From: Treponema sp.
GTDB taxonomy: Bacteria; Spirochaetota; Spirochaetia; Treponematales; Breznakiellaceae
DNA length: 10,551 bases
Reading direction: 5' to 3'
Assembly: GCA_031281925.1 (NCBI GenBank)
Contig: JAITES010000023.1
Coordinates: forward strand, 1-10,551
Position 1 is the first letter of the stretch; the number at the start of each line of letters is the position of its first letter. Positions 7,901 through 10,551 of this stretch are shown in pieces. The notes below the pieces were generated by a model. The model was not told the origin of the DNA, did not search any database, and saw nothing but the letters and a program-made list of their open reading frames with translations. Both the position numbers and the translations under genes were made by a program.

Positions 7901-9599
7901 CACCAGCAACATTGCCGCCCTCAACCAGGAAGGTATATCGCTTGCCCTGAGAACCGATGCGGAAAGCCTCCAGCGCCTCAATGATATTCAGGTAACCACC
8001 CGTTCCCTGGAAACCAGATTGAACGAAGCCCTTACGGAAATCGGCCGTACCATCGGTTCCGAGCCTGAATTCTCCACCGCAGCCCTGCCCGCCGACGGCA
8101 ACCGGCGTTTCATCTTCTTTAAGCCGATCATGTACCGTCAGGGCGCGGAAGATTACTATTTCCGGGGACTTGTGCGTCTGGAAGTCGATATCAGTTCAAT
8201 CATTGACTCAATTTCAGAAGGCCAGCAGGTTCTCCTGCGGGTGATTCTCATCGTCGCCCTGGCAGCCATAGTCATCGGCGCCATCGGGGCCCTGGTACTT
8301 TCCAGCCTTATCATCAGACCCATTTCCCGCCTCGTGAGCCATGTAGAACGGATCCGGGACACGGAAGACAAGGCCCAGCTTGCCGGTGTAGATATCCATA
8401 TCCGTTCCCGTGATGAAATCGCCGTTTTGGGGAACACCATCAACGACATGACCCACGGCCTTGTAAAGGCGGCCCTGGCGGCCAGCGACCTCTCCATCGG
8501 TAAGGAAATCCAGAAGAAGTTCATCCCCCTGGAACAGGACAGGGACGGGAACAAGCTCACCAGCGGCTTCAAGGACGCAAAGAATGTACAGTTCTTCGGG
8601 TATTACGAAGGCGCAAAGGGCGTTTCCGGGGATTACTTTGATTATCAGGATCTGGACGGACGCTACTATGCCATTATCAAGTGCGACGTGGCCGGCAAAG
8701 GAATTCCGGCCGCCCTGATAATGATCCAGGTGGCAACCATGTTTCTCGGCTACTTCAAGCAGTGGAAGCCCACCGCCAAAGGTATGCATATTGAAGAAGT
8801 GGTGTACCAGATAAATGACTTCATCGAGACACTGGCCTTCAAAGGCCGTTTTGCCGCCTTTACCCTCTGCCTCTTCGATTCCCAGACCGGCCTTGTCCGT
8901 TTCTGCAATGCGGGTGATAACATTGTTCACATGTTTGATGCGTCCGAAGGCCGCATAAAAACCATTACCCTTCCGGAGACTCCCGCCACCGGGGTACTCC
9001 CCAACTTCCTTGTTGAATCCAAGGGCGGTTATACTGTCCAGACACTGACGCTGGATCGCGGAGACATACTCCTGCTCTTTACCGACGGTATCGAAGAGGC
9101 CAAGCGCAAATTCCGGGACAGTAACTTCAAGGAAATAACCTGTACCCAGGGGGACGCCCCCAATGACACCCCCCACGAGAACCATGTGGTAGGCCAGGGA
9201 GATGAGGAAATGGGACCTGACCGTGTTCAGGACATCATCAACGCGGTGATGAATAAAGGAACCTATACACTCCACAAGTGGCATAACCCTGAAGGTGATG
9301 ATCACGACCTTAAATTTGACTTCTCCGACTGCGAAGGAAAGGTTGAAGAGGTCATTATGGGCATGGTTTCTGTGGAAAAGATGTTCCGCTGCTATAAATC
9401 ACCCAATTTGGATGACAATTCCCGGATTCTGGTAGACAGGAAGGTAGACGAATACCTCAAAAAACACTTCCTTCAGTACCGGAACTATTGTTCCTATACC
9501 AGGGATTATCCCGGCGGAGAAAATTATCTATACTATACCAGGGTTGCCGAGGACGACCAGTATGACGATTTGACTATTCTGGGAATTAAGCGAAAATAA
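4932..9599 (+). CDS. Beta-propeller/FN3-like transmembrane receptor fused to HAMP-SpoIIE (PP2C) phosphatase
   Basis: A 1555-aa sensor-effector. Order: signal or anchor helix (about 31-46); a BNR/sialidase-like propeller (about 55-425) with Asp-boxes at 152-159 (SNDMGESF), 203-209 (SQDGINW) and 260-267 (SADGGETW); two Ig/FN3-like domains (about 430-525 and 527-645) sharing DGVW (500-503) and DGIW (619-622) blocks, each followed by an AGN or VGN turn; a third beta domain (about 650-765); TM about 780-799; a basic cytoplasmic loop; TM 847-868; an extracytoplasmic sensor region (869-1103) with a coiled-coil part; TM 1104-1127; HAMP (about 1128-1182, RPIS at 1129); and an RsbU/SpoIIE phosphatase. 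The Mn/Mg ligands look intact: D1234 and D1237 in GDYFD, D1252 in CDVAGKG, D1385 in TDGI, D1546 in YDDLT. It should dephosphorylate a phospho-Ser/Thr partner, probably a STAS anti-anti-sigma factor, none of which is nearby. ATGA overlap suggests coupling to the TPR gene. An alternative start at Met33 would give a shorter signal peptide. Confidence 0.92.
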   Translation: MIHSRTLRRLSVLLSSKIHQLSRKLTGKRSFLMFLLFLSGGFVYSLSDFYWETPKIFSRVSGSFPVSAYSGDLSLVAWQEAEAPAQEGAEGRIWVSIALKKPGGEWELRSRIGGPYTYSGTQPAILSAVMDSNSRILIAAAASTTDTEILISNDMGESFSSYRIGSGSESSIAPRIYARPQGGYYLFITRGFEQSLSIYFARSQDGINWTPFELFVRDTSLNLNFLPTYAALGNTDYVIFQSFVGGASTIPAFQLFMKTSADGGETWSSSRLFTDFSDPVMNTSAEANRFDNQRPYLINAGGGLFLVWERRFGTGSPQIYGVSIGDGGFIQGRPERINGDEAYCNNPMAIVYQGEPTVFWFDNRRGGNRIFLAQRSTFDWQNYDISGSSGDASFARPIVDMDGIFIFWQVVSQGQGRIYSIEPDHSVAMPRLSARNFVPSRRSRGDRVQVSWNTPPDPSGIIGFSWIWTKDEHEEPPKRIQAYNSGNDSNTTMNLTALEDGVWYFSVIAQDFAGNWSRPGRIEYIRDTTPPPTAAIVPPEIDEDGYLLSNTFSMDWNSPPASDVTGYTWNLEYVASSELFAGRNPEEFEEAYSDYDEPASLPARILGVETSTSFTNQDDGIWRFSVSAIDEVGNIGPASSIFFRTNKYIPYTYVTYVDSDQDEQGIVSMRILGRGFSRDGYVYRIFLDRDGMPPYDREFYLNRGEYRINSDREISGLRVEDLEKGLYMLGMDHPARGRYVTAPLVAVDETGTVKFGDYSRLWQPSWIARDASRFTLDSSLLIVVIIIAFCLLGLAVSIRGIGSVIAETAVIQVEAAALLTGDFMPSEKKKRVARIKRRGVGLRLKMASFTIALVLLVVIMVSVPLYLQMTRTQQETLLRGLWDRSTVLLEGLASSARAYLPSRNVLELGFLPAQSAAIPEANYVTITGYSSDNSIFNDQVWATNDENIDAKIDTAEFQAGVSRLEDSLSVRLQDIASELNREAQARVGDLTSNIAALNQEGISLALRTDAESLQRLNDIQVTTRSLETRLNEALTEIGRTIGSEPEFSTAALPADGNRRFIFFKPIMYRQGAEDYYFRGLVRLEVDISSIIDSISEGQQVLLRVILIVALAAIVIGAIGALVLSSLIIRPISRLVSHVERIRDTEDKAQLAGVDIHIRSRDEIAVLGNTINDMTHGLVKAALAASDLSIGKEIQKKFIPLEQDRDGNKLTSGFKDAKNVQFFGYYEGAKGVSGDYFDYQDLDGRYYAIIKCDVAGKGIPAALIMIQVATMFLGYFKQWKPTAKGMHIEEVVYQINDFIETLAFKGRFAAFTLCLFDSQTGLVRFCNAGDNIVHMFDASEGRIKTITLPETPATGVLPNFLVESKGGYTVQTLTLDRGDILLLFTDGIEEAKRKFRDSNFKEITCTQGDAPNDTPHENHVVGQGDEEMGPDRVQDIINAVMNKGTYTLHKWHNPEGDDHDLKFDFSDCEGKVEEVIMGMVSVEKMFRCYKSPNLDDNSRILVDRKVDEYLKKHFLQYRNYCSYTRDYPGGENYLYYTRVAEDDQYDDLTILGIKRK
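7391..7403 (+). promoter_or_regulatory. Internal ribosome binding site and ATG within the receptor gene
   Basis: AGGAG (7391-7395) lies five bases before an in-frame ATG (7401), codon 824 of the receptor. The product from here would be 732 aa: a basic cytoplasmic N-terminus (MPSEKKKRVARIKRR), two transmembrane helices, the sensor region, HAMP and phosphatase, a normal layout for a stand-alone receptor phosphatase. The site is better than the one at the start of the full gene. It may be a live second start or a relic of the fusion. Confidence 0.5.
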
Positions 9600-9615
9600 A
9601 AATATGGTGGCGGAG

Positions 9616-9621
9616 AGGAGG
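9616..9621 (+). promoter_or_regulatory. Strong Shine-Dalgarno for the small helical protein
   Basis: AGGAGG, a full match, lies five bases before the ATG at 9627, in a 27-bp gap after the phosphatase stop. This fixes the start and suggests that the small protein is made at a higher level than the large proteins upstream. No promoter is apparent in the gap. Confidence 0.8.
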
Positions 9622-9626
9622 CAAAA

Positions 9627-10016
9627 ATGACATTTAGTGAACGAATGAAGGAATTTCTGGATCAGGGAACCTATGTTTCCAAAGAATTTGCAGCCAGGGC
9701 GGGAGAAAAGGCACAGGACTGGAGCGAAAAGGGCTACCAGGCCTCAAAGGACTTTCTCGCAAAGGCCGGTGCAAAGGCTCAGGATCTGGGTGAACGCGGC
9801 GTCCTCATGCTGGAAATAAAGCAGCTTGAAGGGCAGGCCCAAAAACTCCTCTGCAGGCTGGGCACCGAAATCTATACCGCCTTTACAGAGCGGGAGGAAA
9901 CAAGCATCAATATGGATTCCCCGGACTTGAATCCTATCCTTGTGGAAATTGATCATATCAAAAAAGAGATCGAAAAACGGGAGCAAAATCTGAAAAATCG
10001 TGGTACTCCCGCGTAA
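9627..10016 (+). CDS. Small helical protein with 11/22-residue repeats (unknown function)
   Basis: A 129-aa, charged, Ala/Lys/Glu-rich protein with no signal peptide or membrane segment, so probably cytoplasmic. Residues 15-36 and 37-58 are a tandem 22-residue repeat (SKEFAARAGEKAQDWSEKG against SKDFLAKAGAKAQDLGERG). Each splits into two 11-residue units, a periodicity known from LEA-like and other amphipathic helical proteins that lie on membranes or form coiled coils. The second half (about 60-125) is helical, with one Cys (about 75) and a Lys/Glu-rich C-terminal helix. I do not recognise a named family. It is the last gene of the + cluster, 27 bp behind the phosphatase, with a strong ribosome binding site. 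A role as a partner or target of the phosphatase module is possible on position alone; no STAS or kinase motif is seen. Confidence 0.85.
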   Translation: MTFSERMKEFLDQGTYVSKEFAARAGEKAQDWSEKGYQASKDFLAKAGAKAQDLGERGVLMLEIKQLEGQAQKLLCRLGTEIYTAFTEREETSINMDSPDLNPILVEIDHIKKEIEKREQNLKNRGTPA

Positions 10017-10021
10017 AGTAC

Positions 10022-10051
10022 TTGACATTGCCGTGAGGAAGTTGATATATT
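10022..10051 (+). promoter_or_regulatory. Sigma70-type promoter downstream of the small-protein gene
   Basis: TTGACA (10022-10027), a perfect -35, is followed after 18 bp by TATATT (10046-10051), a 5/6 match to the -10 box. A transcript would start near 10058, just before a run of hairpins. This is one of the two best -35/-10 pairs I can find in the window. Confidence 0.6.
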
Positions 10052-10057
10052 TATAGA

Positions 10058-10210
10058 TACCGCTGAATAGTGTCTGTTCACAAAGCCGGTTGCTTTATGG
10101 ACAGGACTTAATGGGTCTATCCATTATAGATGGACTCCAAATAAAAAGGCGGTTATATTGTGGGTTTGTCCTGATGGGACAAAGAGATACCGTTTATCTG
10201 AAAGTTTTTT
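10058..10210 (+). ncRNA. Candidate small structured RNA
   Basis: After the promoter come three separate hairpins. 10072-10107: outer GTC/GAC, then TGTTCA/TGGACA, then AAAGC/GCTTT around a CGGTT loop, with one bulge, one mismatch and one U-G pair. 10115-10135: GTCTATC/GATGGAC around CATTATA, with one U-G pair. 10165-10183: TTTGTCC/GGACAAA around TGATG, perfect. A weaker stem AGATA/TATCT (10185-10199) comes five bases before a run of six T (10205-10210), a poor but possible terminator. No Rfam family is recognised. An open frame without a start codon (10071-10235) overlaps it, so a decayed gene is the main alternative. Confidence 0.4.
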
Positions 10211-10236
10211 AACAAGCACGGTTAAATCCACGTAGG

Positions 10237-10284
10237 CTGCATGTATGCAGGCTGTAAAACGGTCCGGAAAAAATATTGTTTCCG
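10237..10284 (+). repeat. Two short hairpins between the candidate RNAs
   Basis: CTGCAT/ATGCAG (10237-10250) is a perfect inverted repeat with a 2-base centre. CGGAAA/TTTCCG (10265-10284) is a perfect 6-bp stem with an 8-base loop. GTCCGG occurs as a direct repeat at 10262-10267 and 10286-10291. None has a following T run, so their role is unclear. They lie in the AT-richer flank before the GC-rich structured element. Confidence 0.4.
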
Positions 10285-10295
10285 TGTCCGGGGAC

Positions 10296-10325
10296 TTGAC
10301 AAAATAAATACAGATGCGCTAGTAT
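10296..10325 (+). promoter_or_regulatory. Promoter-like pair before the GC-rich structured RNA, with dyad over the -10
   Basis: TTGACA (10296-10301), a perfect -35, is followed after 18 bp by TAGTAT (10320-10325), a 4/6 -10 match. An inverted repeat, ACAGAT (10310-10315) and ATCTGT (10324-10329), spans the -10 box and may be an operator. A transcript would start near 10331-10333, at the foot of the first helix of the RNA that follows. Confidence 0.5.
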
Positions 10326-10329
10326 CTGT

Positions 10330-10551
10330 GAACTTGCCCCAAGGGGCGGGGTTCGGCGCCGGGAAGGCGCCGGAGGGATGTTTGGCATTATTAGGGAAGG
10401 GGAAAGCAAGATTAGGAGAAGGGGGCAGCATACCGCAAGGGGTGCTGTCCGGACGGGATGGTATCCAGCGGTACCATTCCGGGAACAGGACGCGCCGGGT
10501 TTACCTGGTGCGGCTTAACGTGATACTTCTTTCAGGCTTCGGCCTGTGAGA
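10330..10551 (+). ncRNA. Large structured RNA candidate, possibly HEARO/omega-RNA type (runs to the window edge)
   Basis: Six helices follow in order. H1 10330-10354: GAAC/GTTC, two U-G pairs, then GCCCC/GGGGC, one bulged G. H2 10355-10371: GGCGCC/GGCGCC, loop GGGAA. H3 10423-10450: GGGCAGCA/TGCTGTCC. H4 10455-10480: GGGATGGTA/TACCATTCC. H5 10491-10512: CGCGCCGGG/CCTGGTGCG, loop TTTA. H6 10533-10546: CAGGC/GCCTG with a UUCG loop. At least six G-U pairs hold only in a + strand RNA. Between H2 and H3 lies an unpaired, purine-rich core (10373-10420) that could form pseudoknots. Size (about 220 nt) and layout fit the RNAs found just before IscB nuclease genes. I see no RNase P, tmRNA, SRP or rRNA signature. 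The 102-codon frame across it (10241-10549) reads as a Gly-rich artefact. Confidence 0.5.

Noticed and set aside
8214..9305. 363-codon minus-strand open frame opposite the phosphatase.
   Set aside because: It is the shadow of a well-conserved domain with intact catalytic motifs on the + strand; no start signal.
10373..10425. G-quadruplex from the G runs near 10374, 10394, 10399 and 10421.
   Set aside because: Loops of very uneven length, up to about 20 bases; the G runs more likely pair within the RNA.
10209..10431. Minus-strand open frames of 66 and 69 codons in the same region.
   Set aside because: Pro/Ala-rich artefacts opposite the RNA helices; no start signals.
10241..10549. 102-codon open frame over the structured region.
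   Set aside because: It is Gly/Lys/Arg-rich low-complexity translation with no ribosome binding site, and it runs through all six RNA helices. It is best explained as a frame open by GC-rich composition.
10330..10551. RNase P RNA, tmRNA, SRP RNA, tRNA or rRNA.
   Set aside because: I do not find the conserved GAGGAAAGTCCGGGCTCC block of RNase P, a T-loop such as GGTTCGA with a CCA end, or the SRP apical motif.

Overview
The window looks like the chromosome of a spirochaete, most likely a Treponema. The main reasons are a UPF0164-type outer-membrane barrel protein, a family I know chiefly from treponemes, and next to it a large tetratricopeptide (TPR) envelope protein and a beta-propeller/PP2C phosphatase receptor. 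Base composition is moderately GC-rich by eye, more like free-living or gut treponemes than T. pallidum. From memory, a TPR gene, a propeller/phosphatase gene and UPF0164 genes also lie together in T. pallidum (around TP0854-TP0856). I could not check this.

Layout. At 1-417 (+) is the C-terminal end of a GH57 glucan-branching enzyme cut by the window edge. It converges, across 21 bp, on a UPF0164 outer-membrane protein (439-1755, -). A 90-bp divergent control region with a 16-bp palindrome (1775-1790) follows. From it runs a three-gene + strand cluster: an exported 1029-aa TPR-like protein (1846-4935); a 1555-aa transmembrane receptor-phosphatase (4932-9599), overlapping it by ATGA; and, 27 bp on, a 129-aa helical repeat protein (9627-10016) with a strong ribosome binding site.

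How the genes may work together (inference). The barrel sits in the outer membrane and carries a TPR-like tail. The TPR protein is exported. The receptor has an extracytoplasmic propeller, Ig/FN3-like domains, a second extracytoplasmic sensor region, HAMP, and a cytoplasmic SpoIIE/RsbU-type phosphatase with all its metal-binding aspartates. This reads as an envelope-spanning sensing module feeding a partner-switching cascade, whose anti-sigma/antagonist proteins are not in the window.

The last 535 bases (10017-10551) hold no convincing protein gene but are full of RNA-like structure. A sigma70-type promoter (10022-10051) precedes about 150 nt with three clean hairpins. A second promoter-like pair (10296-10325) precedes a dense chain of six helices (10330-10546) whose G-U pairs fit only a + strand transcript. 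The second element is a strong candidate for a large structured RNA. Its form and size suggest a HEARO/omega-RNA of the IscB type, with the partner ORF beyond the right edge; this is a hypothesis, not a match I could run.
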